This document shows, in pieces, positions 1 to 10,870 of a stretch of 64,000 nt of DNA. Below the pieces are notes generated by a model that saw only the letters and a program-made list of their open reading frames with translations, did not search any database and had not been told where the DNA came from. A program made the position numbers and the translations under genes. Positions within the stretch are counted from its first letter, which is position 1. Each line of letters begins with the position of its first letter. Origin of the DNA: Phoma sp. XZ068 (lineage: Eukaryota; Ascomycota; Dothideomycetes; Pleosporales; Didymellaceae); NCBI GenBank assembly GCA_004835665.1, contig RBKR01000021.1:806001-870000 (forward strand). The letters are read 5' to 3'.

Positions 1-90
1 GTCCCTGAAGATGCGGGCGAGGCTGTTTCATTTGGCAGAGTCAAGGGTAAATTCGTCGTCACTCCTGACTGGGGCGAGATGCTTGGGTGA
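1..90 (+). CDS. C-terminal end of a probable MDR-family dehydrogenase/reductase (partial)
   Basis: An open frame enters from the left edge in frame 1 and ends at TGA 88-90, giving 29 residues. The ending GRVKGKFVVTPDW looks like the C-terminal strand of medium-chain dehydrogenases/reductases (zinc alcohol dehydrogenase or quinone oxidoreductase type), where an EAV..GRV.GKVV motif closes the domain. Only this fragment is visible, so substrate and length are unknown. A second MDR gene lies about 750 bp downstream on the same strand, so the two could be neighbouring redox genes. It could also be a chance frame; the family resemblance is the only support. Confidence 0.45.
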   Translation, partial: VPEDAGEAVSFGRVKGKFVVTPDWGEMLG

Positions 91-846
91 GACTGGAGGT
101 GGGATGGCATGGACAGGCGTTCGATACTGCATTTACAGGAGCGGAGAGGAGTAGGCGCCAGGTCGCTTGCAAGGTACAAGGCCAACAATCAATTTCGACG
201 CTCATGCGCCGTGAAATCCAAATCGATCCACAACAAAACATCGGCGTTTCTCCGTGAACACAATCACAACATCCTCATTAAACCACCCTTGCTGTCAGCT
301 TCCAGAGCGCCGTCTAGAACGCCAAAAGCTAGTGTCCACCCCGGATCGCCACACCCGATTCGCTCCACCGAAGCCCCGCCCCCGCAAAGCTTAGCATCTC
401 CTCCACTCACAGCTCAGCTGTCAAGCCCGGCTGTGCGGACCTGCCAGTCCTGTTTCAGACCGCACACCCAGATCCGACCTCACGATGTCACGGCGACAGG
501 AAAAAACCGTGCCGCCACGCTGGGCTGACGCCTGCTTTGATGACTGCCGGGGGTTGGCGGCTCCGTGTGTGCGTGGCGGCCATTAATATGTACATCGCCC
601 CTGTGCATCTTTTGGGCGATCACCACGATTTTTTGCTACAGACACACTGAGCTGCTAGCCGGCTTGCTCCGCGTATTTGCCTTCCGACCGTACCGTGTTT
701 ATAAGAGGGGTTGTTGTGACTAAAGTTAGTACAAGAGTCGGACGGATGTCTGCCATCATTGAATGCGCGTTCGTTAATAGCGTTATCAATACCGATCACG
801 ACTACGAGAGGATTTCAAGGACGAGAACGCCGGATTCGATTCAGTC
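91..846. other. Intergenic region upstream of the butanediol-dehydrogenase-like gene
   Basis: About 750 bp without a supportable gene. It must hold the 3' end of the left-edge gene and the promoter of the dehydrogenase starting at 847. The 330-430 stretch is C-rich. The frames that cross it have no recognisable family and lack consistent codon bias. Confidence 0.5.
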
Positions 847-2072
847 ATGCGCGCAGCAAGATACTATGGAAAGGAGGATATCAGGATTGAGGATGATGTG
901 GCTGAGGCCAAGTGCGGCGCCGGAGAAGTCAGGGTACGTTCTGTTTTGTCTCTTCTTCTGCTTCCGCATTCCACACCCCATGCGTCCAGAACACCTGGAT
1001 TGTGTTAACGAAGATAGGTCGCACCGGCGTACGTAGGAATTTGCGGTACCGATTTGCACGAGTATATTGGCGGTCCGACTTTCGCGCCTACGACTCCGCA
1101 TCCTTGCACGCAGGATACGATTCCTATAACGCTGGGCCATGAGTTCTCCGGCGTGATAACGGAACTCGGTCCTGATGTGGATGGTTTCGCTGTCGGCCAG
1201 CAGTGCGTCGTCCAGCCCACCATATCATGCGGCTCATGCTATGCCTGCGTCGCCGGAATGGAGAACGTGTGTTACAACGGCGGCTTCATCGGATTATCTG
1301 GCGGAGGCGGCGGACTGAGTGACTCCGTGGTTGTGCCACAGGGAGCCATCATCGCCTTGCCGTCAAATATACCGCTCGACGTCGGGGCGCTCGTGGAACC
1401 GCTCAGCGTCGCGTGGCACGCTATATCCGCCGCACCGCTGGACACAAATTCTGTAGCGCTGGTTCTGGGCGGTGGGCCGATTGGGCTGGCGGTCGTGCAG
1501 TGTCTGAAGGCGAGAGGCGTGCGGAAGATTATCATGAGCGAGGTTTCATCCAGCCGACAGCGGTTTGCGAGGGAGTTCGGCGCGCACCATGTCCTTGACC
1601 CCAAGACCTACGACACCGTCAAGACCAGCAGACAGCTGAGCGGTTCGGACGGGCCCGATGTCGTGTTCGACTGTGCGGGCGTGCCAGACAGCATCGAAAC
1701 AGCTTGCCTAGCAGTCCGAGCACGGGGTACAGTGGTGAACGTAGCTATCTGGGAAAAGGCGGTTCCATTCAACCCCAACCTGCTGGTGTTCAGAGAGGCA
1801 AAGTACACAGCGGTGCTTGGATATCAGAGGAGGGATTTCGAGGCCGTTGTTGAGCAGCTGGCTAAAGGTGAGTCTGCGTGATTGAACGTTGGTACGATGT
1901 GGACTGACTTGAGACAGGGAATCTCAAACCTAGCAAGATGATTACGAGTAAAATCCAGATGGATGATTTGGTGGAGTGTGGCATCAAGGCGCTGATCAAC
2001 GATAAGGAGAGCCATGTTAAGATTTTGGTGGAGGTTGGCGGCTTGAACCGCATGGATTCGGCGGTGCATTGA
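847..2072 (+). CDS. Zinc-dependent (R,R)-butanediol dehydrogenase-like MDR enzyme
   Basis: Three exons: 847-933, 1018-1867 and 1918-2072, 363 aa, with GT-AG introns of 84 and 50 nt. Both junctions keep frame and restore conserved sequence. The product is a zinc medium-chain dehydrogenase. The N-terminal catalytic domain has GICGTDLHEY (catalytic-zinc Cys) and GHEFSG. The structural-zinc cluster CGSCYACVAGMENVC has four Cys. Then come EPLSVAWHA and the Rossmann loop VLGGGPIGLAVV (about residue 175) for NAD(H) binding. This pattern is closest to fungal 2,3-butanediol/sorbitol dehydrogenases, which oxidise vicinal diols or polyols in the cytosol. The exact substrate cannot be read from sequence. 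The start is the first ATG giving an MDR-like N-terminus. The length is normal for the family. Confidence 0.88.
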
Positions 2073-2410
2073 TGTCGATAGTGAGAAAATAAAGAACTTG
2101 TGGAATGTTATAGATGAGCCTGTGTCGCTGTAGTTGAGCATTTATGTAGGTTGTCTGTCCATCACGTGATGTCGAAATTATCTGCGCATGCATAAGCGGC
2201 GCCTCAGATTGAACCTCATTCTTACTGCCGGACCAAGTTCACCATCTGGTACGGTTGTACAGAAAGTGGCCCAAGCCTTAGCGCACTTAACATCTAAGCT
2301 TTGGTGGCTCAACTTCGCACCGTCGAAGCCACATCCAAACCACATACCTCACTCAAACCCAACTCCATTCATAATCAGTAACACCAGTGGAAACCCCGCG
2401 TCTACCCGCC
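2073..2410. promoter_or_regulatory. Intergenic spacer with a CACGTG palindrome
   Basis: A 338 bp spacer between two same-strand genes. It contains the 10 bp palindrome ATCACGTGAT at 2161-2170, whose CACGTG core is a typical site for fungal bHLH regulators (Cbf1/Pho4/SREBP-like). The segment before the next start is CA-rich, as is common in fungal 5' UTRs. Site function is inferred from motif alone. Confidence 0.3.
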
Positions 2411-3088
2411 ATGCCTCCAGCAGTAACACCCTTTCAAGAACAAGTCCGTGGCACACTCACCCAACAAATCGCCAAACTCGGCCACGCGCCTCCCAACGAC
2501 ACTCTAGCATCACTCCTCCAATGCTCACTCGCAGAAATAGAAGACGCATTACTCGCCCTCCACGCATCCCACTCCTTGCTCCTCCACCCCCACAAAGTCC
2601 AACCCTGGGTCGTCCACCCCTTCGCCCTATACCCCGCGTCCTGCTGGGTCCAGGTCGGCGCCCGTGGATACTGGGCAACTTGTCTCTACTGCGCCCTCGG
2701 TATCGCAGCCGCACTTAACGCCGACGCAGACATCTTCACGCGGTTCGGCGGCGAGAGCGAGCAATGCATTGTGCGCGTGCGGAATCAGGATGTCGTTGAA
2801 AAGGATCTTGTCTTCCATTTGTCGACGCCAATTCGCGAGTGGTGGGATAATGTGATTTATGCGTGTGCGTCGTTCCAGCCTTTTCGGGATGAGGAGGGGG
2901 TGGAGGAGTGGTGTGCGAGGCATAAGGCGCTGAAGGGGGCGGTGGTGCCGTTGGGGCAGATGTGGAGGTTTGCGAGGGCGTGGTATGGTGATTATGTGGG
3001 TAAGCCATGGCGAAAGAGGAGTAAGGAGGATGTTGAGAGGGTGTTGAGGGAGAATGGGCTGGTTGGGAAGTTTTGGGCGGTCGAGTGA
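2411..3088 (+). CDS. Alkylmercury lyase (MerB)-like protein with altered active-site position
   Basis: A single-exon gene of 225 aa. I start it at the first in-frame ATG (2411), because the upstream open frame has no ATG. The first 60 residues look like a small winged-helix segment (TLASLLQCSLAEIEDALLAL). Residues 66-195 follow the alkylmercury-lyase pattern: a hydrophobic strand, then CLYCALG (Cys91, Cys94), then a second cysteine at 152 in YACASF, then WC..H...G and a W..WYG ending. In bacterial MerB the catalytic set is Cys96, Asp99 and Cys159. By eye Cys94 and Cys152 align with the two cysteines, but Gly97 sits where Asp99 should be. Organomercurial cleavage is therefore doubtful, and a thiol-binding or regulatory role is possible. 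I see no mer-operon partner nearby. Confidence 0.72.
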   Translation: MPPAVTPFQEQVRGTLTQQIAKLGHAPPNDTLASLLQCSLAEIEDALLALHASHSLLLHPHKVQPWVVHPFALYPASCWVQVGARGYWATCLYCALGIAAALNADADIFTRFGGESEQCIVRVRNQDVVEKDLVFHLSTPIREWWDNVIYACASFQPFRDEEGVEEWCARHKALKGAVVPLGQMWRFARAWYGDYVGKPWRKRSKEDVERVLRENGLVGKFWAVE

Positions 3089-4079
3089 GTGTGTAGACGA
3101 ACATAAGCCTCGATATGCCTACTACAGCTGAGCGCTCCCGAGAGTTGATACTGTGGATGATCTTATATTTTTACTCCGTCACCACTGGATCTGTTAAAAC
3201 TTAAGTCGTGTGGCCAAGATGGAGAGCGTTGCCCTTAGGGTTGCATGGTAGAGGAAGTAAGCAAACGAGGCAACAAGCAGAACACAATCTCCAGTCTCAC
3301 TCTCTTTGCCGTTCTTTGGCTTCGCCATTCACGCTTCACAACGAATCCATCAATCCATTCAGCCTGCCTTTTGCACAGCGGCGAATCACCAGGACCGCAT
3401 TCCAGGATTTCGATCGGCAATTGCTTCAGACATGAATGTGTTGAGGTAAACTGTTAGGTTCACACATGCGAAGGAGGAACTCTCCAATCTATTACAAACC
3501 CGCACAAGAAGACAATTTCCTTCTATTAGGATACTCTGCCGTCTATTTTGCTATTGACTCCGCCATTTGCTCGCCAGCAACGTCGACAATTGCTTGACAA
3601 TATTTGGTCAAAACAGGACAACGACACATGGAAGCTCGCAGTAGAGGTTTTAATTTTCAGTGTCCAGAAAGACAGCAATCCAAAGCCATTGAAAAACTCA
3701 GTACGAATCTTCAATTTCCAGTTTTGGCATAGGCCAAAGAAAACTGGCACTCCAGGTTTTCGGTGGCGAGCAATGAGTAATTTGAGTGTAGAGGAGATAA
3801 GTCCAGACTACAACATAAACGGGAATGGGAGCAGTTTTTCATGGCGCAGCTCTGTTAGGCATACGGCATAGTGGTCTTTCGCCTCTTTTGTTGCATTGTC
3901 CACGTCGGAGAGCAAAACTGTCAGTTGCTTTGCCACGTTTGATAAGAACAGGAGAGCGGCATGTTGCTTCTGACCGAGAGGTTTTCATGTTCTCCTTCAT
4001 CTTCAGTCTTGATAAAAGGGTGAAGGCCAAAGCCAGAGGCATAGGACGCATTGGTAGCAAGTTTAGAGAACATGGGCTT

Positions 4080-5170
4080 GTCAAAAGCTTGCTTTTGGAG
4101 AACATACGCTTTTCAGATGCTCTTTTTTGAATTGTAAGCTGAATGGAAGGTGCGTGTCAAGACAGAGCACCGGCTTCGAGAGGTGTGGTTTTGATTATAG
4201 AAGCAGCCCATCCCAATATCACAAAGAATTTGTTGACTTTTAGAGAAAAACACGAAAACATTAGAAAGTCTTATTTTGATATTGAAGAAGAAAACACTTC
4301 TTTTTGGACAGCAAGCAGCATGCGTTGGCATGTGTATGCCTTGAACCAAAGACGTATTAATCTCGACACACGAACAGAGTCCACACATATTATCCATGGA
4401 ATAGAATTTTTGGAGAAGCAGAAGAAAACATAAGCGCATCCAGTGACTTTTTTGATATTATAGAAACAAAGAGTAACGCTTTTACACACAACAACCAGCA
4501 TGTGTTGGTGTACGTCTGCTTTAGAACGAGAATGTTTTATTCGACGCAGAACATCCCACCCAACATAAATCGGATTTCCGTTCATTTGGAGAGGAAGAGG
4601 ACGCCATATCCTAGAATCCCGCATTTCAGAGCAGAAGAGGCAATCATGGAACGAAATTTCCTCTGTTTGAAGAGAAGAGGCAGTTATATACAGGACAATT
4701 GTGTGTTTTTGGAGGAGCACACGAGGCACACATGCAACACGTGGATGGCCCTTTTCAAATCCGTAGAAATAAACTCGGCGTTTAGACAGCGCGAAGCATG
4801 AGTGGTTTGTTATGGGTTTTGGAGCAAAGATGTATTGATTTTGAATTTGATTTCGATGCAGAGTCCAACATGTAATAGAACTGTAGCCATTTTGAGAAGA
4901 AGACTTCAACAACATATAATGGTGTTTGGGGGGTTTGAAGCATACGAAGCACATGCACATTCTTAGACTGTCTTTTCAACACCGAAGAAATAAAGTCGTC
5001 TTTTAGACGGCGCGGAGCATATCCTGATGGCGTATGCACTTGCAGCGAAGATATGTTAGTTTTCAATCAAGAGCAGAGACCAGCACATGTATTGGAAATT
5101 CAGTTGATTTGAAGAAGAGACAAGCATGCGTGCTCTGATAGCAACTTTTTGACATTGCAGAAAAGATGTA
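4080..5170. repeat. Degenerate tandem repeat block (period roughly 175-220 bp)
   Basis: Units beginning near 4270, 4448, 4752, 4971 and 5147 share a leader of the form TTTTTGAYATTNNAGAAA or TTTTCAANNCCGNAGAAATAAA. They also share TTTAGACRGCGCGRAGCAT (seen at about 4781 and 5003), GCAGAGNCCANCA and TTGGAGAAG/TTTGAAGAAGA words at similar offsets. Spacing is about 178, 304, 219 and 176 bp. The block alternates T-runs with GA-rich runs throughout. It has no convincing coding frame. It is either a worn satellite or a decayed element. Confidence 0.5.
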
Positions 5171-5215
5171 GATGGCAAAAGGAAACCCTGCGGTCCAAGA
5201 TATCTATTTTATATC

Positions 5216-5400
5216 CCCTCCAAAACCCTGCCCAAACCCCACCCCACCCCGACCCACCCACCCATCTCCCTCCACTCACTCCTTCGTCCCACAACACTTC
5301 ATCGCACTCACTCACTCCCCTCCATCCCACCAAGACACCCTCCCCCTCTCCTTCCACCCCTCCACCCAAAACGCCCCACCCCTCCACCTCTTCCCCCCAA
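5216..5400. repeat. C-rich low-complexity tract (G-rich on the RIA1 mRNA strand)
   Basis: The + strand is dominated by CCC(C)A and CTCC words. At 5231-5273 the complement has seven runs of 3-4 G separated by 1-3 nt, which fits a G-quadruplex pattern. It lies just after the RIA1 stop on that gene's sense strand, so it would be in the 3' UTR or terminator region. Confidence 0.6.
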
Positions 5401-5401
5401 T

Positions 5402-8400
5402 TCACCTCTTCAGCGTCTTCTGCTTCTCCGCCTCAACACGCACCTCCTTGACCAACAACCCCTTCCTCCTCCTCACACGATCCACATACCGCTTAGCCAC
5501 ATTCTCTCTATCCGCGAGCTCGCCCAAATCCTCCAGCTCATCCTCCGTAAAAGGAACCCAGAACGGATCTTCATCCAGCATTTCGAAGCCCGCGAATCGT
5601 AGCTGGGGAGACGCACTCCCCGAGCTACGTTTGCGGATTTCGTCTGAGAAGCCGAAGGATTCCGCCACAGGGAGGAGCGCAGAGATGGTAAAGGTTTGGT
5701 TTCCCGTGGTGGATGCGGCCGAGGTGGACATTGTTTCGCTGAGGATGGTGCCGCGGCGGCGGGTGAGGACGGCGTAGACGCGGCCGAGGACGTCGGTCGA
5801 GGCTTGAATTTCGCATGTGTACATTGCGAGGAGCATGCGGGGGGACCAATCGAGGAAGGCGGTGTGGATGCCGGAGCGGACGGCTTTGATGACTTCGCCT
5901 GTGAGGCGGTGCGGGTCGGTTTCGGAGGCTGAGTCGAGGGTTACGTCGTGCAGGAAGACGGCGATGCCTTGGATGGGTTCGGCGCAGCAGGGGCCTTGGG
6001 CGGTGGCGAGTTGGAAGGCGTAGATTATGGTGGAGGCGAAGGAGCGGGTGCTGGAGGCGCGTTCGGTTGTGTCGTCCGTGTCTGCGACGTCTGCGAGGCT
6101 GTGAAAGGTTAGTTATGAACAAGTTATTAGAGGGCAAACATACGCTTTGCCGCAGATGCCTGCACTGGTTGTGTCGAACAAGAGGTTTGGCCCTCTGTTG
6201 CGCGGCCCAAACGCCGTGATCTTGTCAATCACATCGTCAGTCCAGACATCCCTCTCCTTCTTAGCTTCAGCGAAAGCAGCCTTGAGCTGCTTTTTGAACT
6301 CCGCCGGGCTCAGCGTCTGCCCGCTCTCGCGCTGCTCAGCCTCTTGCATGCCATCCTGCTCGACCTCAGCAGCGACCTGCTCGTCCGAGTGCTGGGTTTC
6401 CTGCGCTTTCCGCTCCGCGTTCAATCTTTTGATGGAACCGGAGTTCTTGCTCAGGAACTCAGTTACGCTGGGTGGCAGAGGACGGACTGCCAGGCGAACA
6501 GAGATCTGCTTGCTTGCTGTCGCGCTGACGACAACACCGCGGCCGAGCTCTGGGTTCTTGGGAGGGTTCATCTCGGCGGCGGCGACCGTCGATTCTCGGT
6601 AGGGCACGATCGGTTCGCCCGCTTGGATCTTGCACTTGGCGAAGCGCTCTTCGAGGTCCTTCAAACACCTCTCCAGATGAAGCTCGCCTGCGGTTAAGAT
6701 AACGTGCTCTCCACTGGGCAGCTGCTCGTACTCGGCGCAGGGGTCGGACTGTACCAGCAGCTTCAACCCGTTGATCATCTTGTCCAGATCGTACGGGTTC
6801 TCAGGCTCCAACGCGACACGGACGATGGGTTCAGAGCCCATAGTCACACCAGCCAGGTTGAGTGAGCCCGGCAGCTGCGAGCACAGCGTCCCTGACTTGA
6901 GCATATGTCCTTCCAGACCACCAATGCCGAACACGACTCCGGCGGGTACAGAAGTCAACGCCTCCAAACCACGTCCCATCATCAGGTACAGCGCGGTGAT
7001 GGTGACCTTCTTCGGTACCGGCTCCGCATTGGGGTTTGCTGGCGAGAATTTGGGGCCGAGGACGTACACCTCGTCACCCACGCTGAGCGTGCCGGAGTAG
7101 ATGCGGGCAAATCCGATGAGATGCTCAGCCTTCTCATCCGCTGGTGGCTCAGCATTCGCTTCGTCTTCACCGATGGCGGCCGAGCTGAGCGCGTCAGTGA
7201 TGCTGCCTACATCTGGAGCCTCACCATTGGCGATGGCCTGTTGCCTAGCCAGCTCTGCTCGCTTTTTGCGGCCCAGATCGCGTGCCTCTTCTGCACTCAG
7301 CGCGCCGGTCCTGCGCTTGTGCTGTGGCAGTTCGCTTTCAGGGACAGAAAACATCTTACTGACATACGCCACAACAGGCGCATCTGGAGATTTGTCAAAG
7401 TTGGTGATGGCATTCCGGACCTCCGGCGAGACGTGGTCAGCGCCGACTGAAGTGTCGATGAGCTCTGGCATCCTCTCTGCCTGGGCCTTGGTTGGCGACG
7501 GCAGGTACTCGGTGACGGAGACTAGCAGGGCGGTCGACAGGGGCAGCCAGGCGGCAAAGAGAGCGGTCAAGACAGCACGCGGGTCGCGTGAGCGCAGAAC
7601 GTGGGGTGGGAGGTTGAGGTTGAGAGACTTTGTAATCTTTTCGACCATGGCGGGATCTCTGATGTGCAGCGAATAAGTATATTGCTAGGTATGTACAGAA
7701 CAAGCAAAACGATGAGGAAAGGAAATCCACGCACCCCTTCCCGTTGTTACCTCCCGTAGTGGCCTCGTAGACGGCCCATATGTTCTCCAGCACCAGTTGC
7801 ACGAACATGGGCTTCAGATGTCGGCCTTTGAGGTGCTTGGAGCTGAGCACGCGCTTGGTCTTGGGGTCTAGGAAATAGTCGCCCCAGAGTACCTTTTCGA
7901 GTACGGAGCGCTTGATGCCGAGCTTGCGCTCGTAGAGGCTGGCGAACTGCTTTACGGTAAAGGCCCAGCCATCGATGGCACTGGCAAAGATGACGTTGTT
8001 CTTTTCAGGTGCAAAGTAGATGTCTTCGTCATCCTTTTCCTCGTACTCAGCCGGGGTGCTTGTTGTGTCTATACTGTCACCATTTTCTGATACTGCAGAT
8101 GATGTGTTAGTCTTCTCGGCAGCGGCGGCGTTGAGGCGCTCCTCCATCTTCTCGCGCCAGCGCAGGTCGTCCTCCATGCGCTCGCCCTGGTAGAAGCTGC
8201 CCATGACGGCGTTTACCTGTTCTACAAGCTTGTTCAAATGTGTGTGTGCGTCAGCGGGGGTCATTTTCCATTCTGTGATTAGCCTGTCCATTTTGTTAAT
8301 GACGAGCAGCGGTTTGAGCTTTTCTATCCACGTCTGCCGCAGGACGGTGACGGTCTGACTGCACACGCCCTCTACGGCGTCGACGAGCACGATGGCGCCG

Positions 8401-8807
8401 TCGCACAACCGCGACGCTGTGGAGACTTCGTAGCTGAAGTCAATGTGGCCGGGCGAGTCGATCAGGTTGATCAGAAACTCCTTCTTCTCGGGGGTGGCGT
8501 CGGGGGCGGGGCGGCGCAGCAGCGAGAAGTACAGCGAGATGGCCGACGACTCCATGGTGATGCCGCGCAGCTGCTCATCCGGCCGCGAGTCGAGGTACCT
8601 GATCTTGCCGGCGAGCTTGGGGGAGATGATGCCGTTGGTGGCGATGAGGGCGTCGGTGAGCGACGTCTTGCCATGGTCGACGTGGGCGAGGATGCATATC
8701 TACACCGTTACTACTGCCGTGCTGCAAGTCACGAGAGGACCAACATTTCTGATGCCCTCGGCCTGCTGCTGCAGCGTCACCAGCTGGTCGGGGGGAATGG
8801 TCGGCAT
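5402..8807 (-). CDS. RIA1: Ribosome assembly GTPase RIA1/EFL1 (EF-2-like)
   Basis: Four exons on the minus strand: 8745-8807, 7735-8699, 6144-7658 and 5402-6098, 1079 aa. Introns are 45, 76 and 45 nt, and every junction restores conserved sequence (IRN|ICILAHVDHGKTSL at the first). GTPase motifs are complete: G1 AHVDHGKT, G2 RGITMESSA, G3 DSPGHIDFS, G4 INKMD and G5 SA. Translation-factor domain II, then EF-2-like III-V follow, with the acidic insertion in domain I (about residues 220-260) typical of EFL1 and absent from EF-2. The family removes anti-association factor Tif6/eIF6 from late cytoplasmic pre-60S subunits together with Sdo1/SBDS. It lacks the EF-2 diphthamide-loop context. It shares a divergent promoter with the PH-domain gene at 9329. 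Confidence 0.95.
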
Positions 8808-9328
8808 GGCGTGGACCGGATGCAGCGCGTGTTTCGTCGGTGATGTGTCGAGGGACTACTTCGGGGCCTAGATGCGCTAAGATTGCAGGCGGAGGTGTAG
8901 CAGGTGAGGGTGTGTCAAGCTGTTTCGCTGGGTTAGGGAATTCGGCGTGAGAAAGTCAGCACGCCCCACCATTCGCCCGCAGACGTCACAGCCAGACGTT
9001 AGACAGCCATCCGCATCTGCGCCGCTGCCATAGGCCCGCAACGGCCGTCGACGCTGCACCGCCCCGCCGGGACTCTGCTGCACGCGCTGCACGGCGGCCG
9101 CACTGCACTGGCACCACGCTGTCTCGCACGCGCGCCGCACATATAGCGCTCCCCGCCGCCGCGCCGTGGTGCTGCGCGCCCATGCCTCGCCGCTGCCCCT
9201 GTCGCTCGCGTGTCGATCTGCATCACGTCCATCAGAGCCGCCGACATATACTCTGACAACACCACGCTCGCTCGCTCGCTCCACCGCTGCCACGACGCTG
9301 CTGCCACTTGATGTAGAGCGCCGCAGCC
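8808..9328. promoter_or_regulatory. Shared divergent promoter region RIA1 / PH-domain gene
   Basis: A GC-rich 521 bp interval between two opposite starts. It contains a CGCT tetranucleotide microsatellite at 9265-9282, typical of fungal pyrimidine-rich 5' UTRs. No TATA-like element is evident for either gene. Confidence 0.4.
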
Positions 9329-10870
9329 ATGGCGGACGCCGCTCAGCAAACGCCCGCCCAACCGATCCCCATCCGCGCCCCTGCCATGGCCGCCCTGAAG
9401 CTCGACACGCCCGCGCCGCCGCGGCCCTTGGCCATCCACGCCCAGCACAGCGCCGGCGTCATGTCGCCCGTCAACCAGAACGGCTGCTTCGAGTTCGACC
9501 GCATCATCAAGGCCGGCTCTGCCCTGAAGCGCACCCGCAAGACCAAGGTACCACGCCTTGCCCTGATCCACAGCACGTGCTAACACCCCCAGCAATGGAA
9601 GCCCATCTACCTCGTCCTGCGCCCAAACTGCCTCTCCATCTACAAGGACAAGGCCGAGACGAAGCTGCGCCACCAGATCAGCCTGTCCGAGATCACCGCC
9701 GTCGCCCGCCAGAAGGACTCGAAGAAGAAGATGGACCACGTCTTTGGCGTCTTCTCGCCCGCCCGCAACTACCACCTCGGCGCCTCCACCGACAGAGAGG
9801 CCCAGGACTGGGTCGACCTCATCCGCGCCGAGGCCCGCATTGACGAGGACGAGGGCGAGCTGGTCCTGCTCAGTCCCTCGGGGCCCAAGACCTTTACCGG
9901 CTTTGATCGCTCGCACCGCGCCCACGGCAGCACCCTCTCCTCGTCGTCCGAGGCGGAGCCTATGCCCATGGGCTCGCTGCCCGAGTCTCTCCCTACGAGC
10001 TCCCTCCCGTCTCAGCCCCCAGGCTCTCTCCCATCTCAACCCCCGAGCTCTCTCCCTTCTCAGCCCCCGGGCTCCCTCACGTCCCAACCCCCAAGCTCCC
10101 TCCCGCGCGAATCGCTGGGCTCCCTCCCGCGCGAATCGCTGGGCTCCCTCCACCGCGAAACCCAATCTCTCGCCATGCACAGCGCCCGCCGCCCCTCGCA
10201 AGCGCTGAACTACTCCGGCAACGAACGCGGCTCCGTCTCGGATTTCGACTTTTCCGACTCTGCACCACCCAATGCCACTTCAACAACGTCACTCCCGTAC
10301 GCGAAGACAAACCCCCTCCCGCGAAACCGCAACGTCAGCCAAACATCCAACCTCAACGTCCCCCCGTCCTCCTCCGACGCAGACCCCGACCGCGTCGTCT
10401 ACCACGGCTGGCTGTACATCCTAAAATCAAAAGGCGGCGTGCGCCAGTGGAAAAAGGTCTGGGTGGTCCTCCGTCCCCGCTGTCTCGCCTTCTACAAAAA
10501 CGCCGACGAATACTCGGCCCACCGCATCATCCCCTTCGACTCCATCATCGACGCCGTCGACATCGACAGCGTCAGCAAAAGCAAGCAATACTGCATGCAA
10601 GTCCTCTCGGACGAGAAAAACTTCCGCTTCTGCGCAAAAAGCGAAAACGAACTCGCAAAATGGCTCGGCGCCTTCAAATCCCTGCTCGTCAAGCGGCGAG
10701 AAGGCGAGGGGAAACGAACTGTCCAGACGCAGATCCAGACGCAAGGCCCGCCCCCCGCGCTGACAACTACGGCTGCGACGCCCACGCTGCCAAACACGCC
10801 CATGTCCGGGAAACGCGTCTCTATTGCTGAGCCGCCCGTTGTTGCGCCACTGCAGGGAACGGTCAAATAA
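9329..10870 (+). CDS. Tandem pleckstrin-homology (PH) domain protein, Opy1-like
   Basis: Two exons, 9329-9547 and 9593-10870, with a 45 nt intron between TK| and |QWK inside the first PH domain; 498 aa. PH1 covers about residues 45-170 (GCFEFDRIIKAGSALKRT, then QWKPIYLVLRPNCLSIYKD, ending REAQDWVDLI). PH2 covers about 350-450 (YHGWLYILKSKGGVRQWKKV, WVVLRPRCLAFYKN, ENELAKWLGAF). Both end in the expected C-terminal helix with Trp. Between them lies a low-complexity linker with eight-residue SLPSQPPG/SLPRESLG repeats. The double-PH layout matches fungal Opy1-type phosphoinositide sensors, which act at the plasma membrane. The C-terminal about 50 residues are Thr/Pro-rich and probably disordered. 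Lipid specificity cannot be read. Confidence 0.85.
9995..10160 (+). repeat. 24-bp coding tandem repeats in the PH-PH linker
   Basis: About seven 24 bp copies encode S-L-P-S-Q-P-P-G/S, then S-L-P-R-E-S-L-G. The last two full RESLG copies are near identical at DNA level (about 10095-10150), suggesting recent slippage. Confidence 0.75.

Larger units (their letters stand above)
3089..5401. other. Gene-free 2.3 kb region between MerB-like gene and RIA1
   Basis: No frame here resembles a known family. Apart from the repeat block at about 4080-5170 and the C-rich tract at 5216-5400, described separately, 3089-4080 looks like AT-leaning degenerate sequence with repeated T-run plus purine-run words. 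The RIA1 3' UTR should occupy the right end. Confidence 0.5.

Noticed and set aside
2188..2718. Plus-strand 176-codon frame overlapping the MerB-like gene
   Set aside because: Pro/Arg-rich out-of-frame translation. The +2411 frame carries the recognisable domain.
3548..3871. Plus-strand 107-codon frame in the 3.1-4.1 kb spacer
   Set aside because: Same T-run/purine-run words as the neighbouring repeats and no protein resemblance.
4271..4960. Minus-strand 229-codon frame in the repeat block
   Set aside because: No family, no codon bias, and it spans repeat units whose periodicity is not a multiple of three.
6905..7450. Plus-strand 181-codon frame in RIA1
   Set aside because: Shadow of the RIA1 third exon.
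8999..10201. Minus-strand 400-codon open frame opposite the PH-domain gene
   Set aside because: It is an antisense shadow of GC-rich coding DNA. The + strand encodes two PH domains with a consistent intron, while the antisense product is low-complexity without family.
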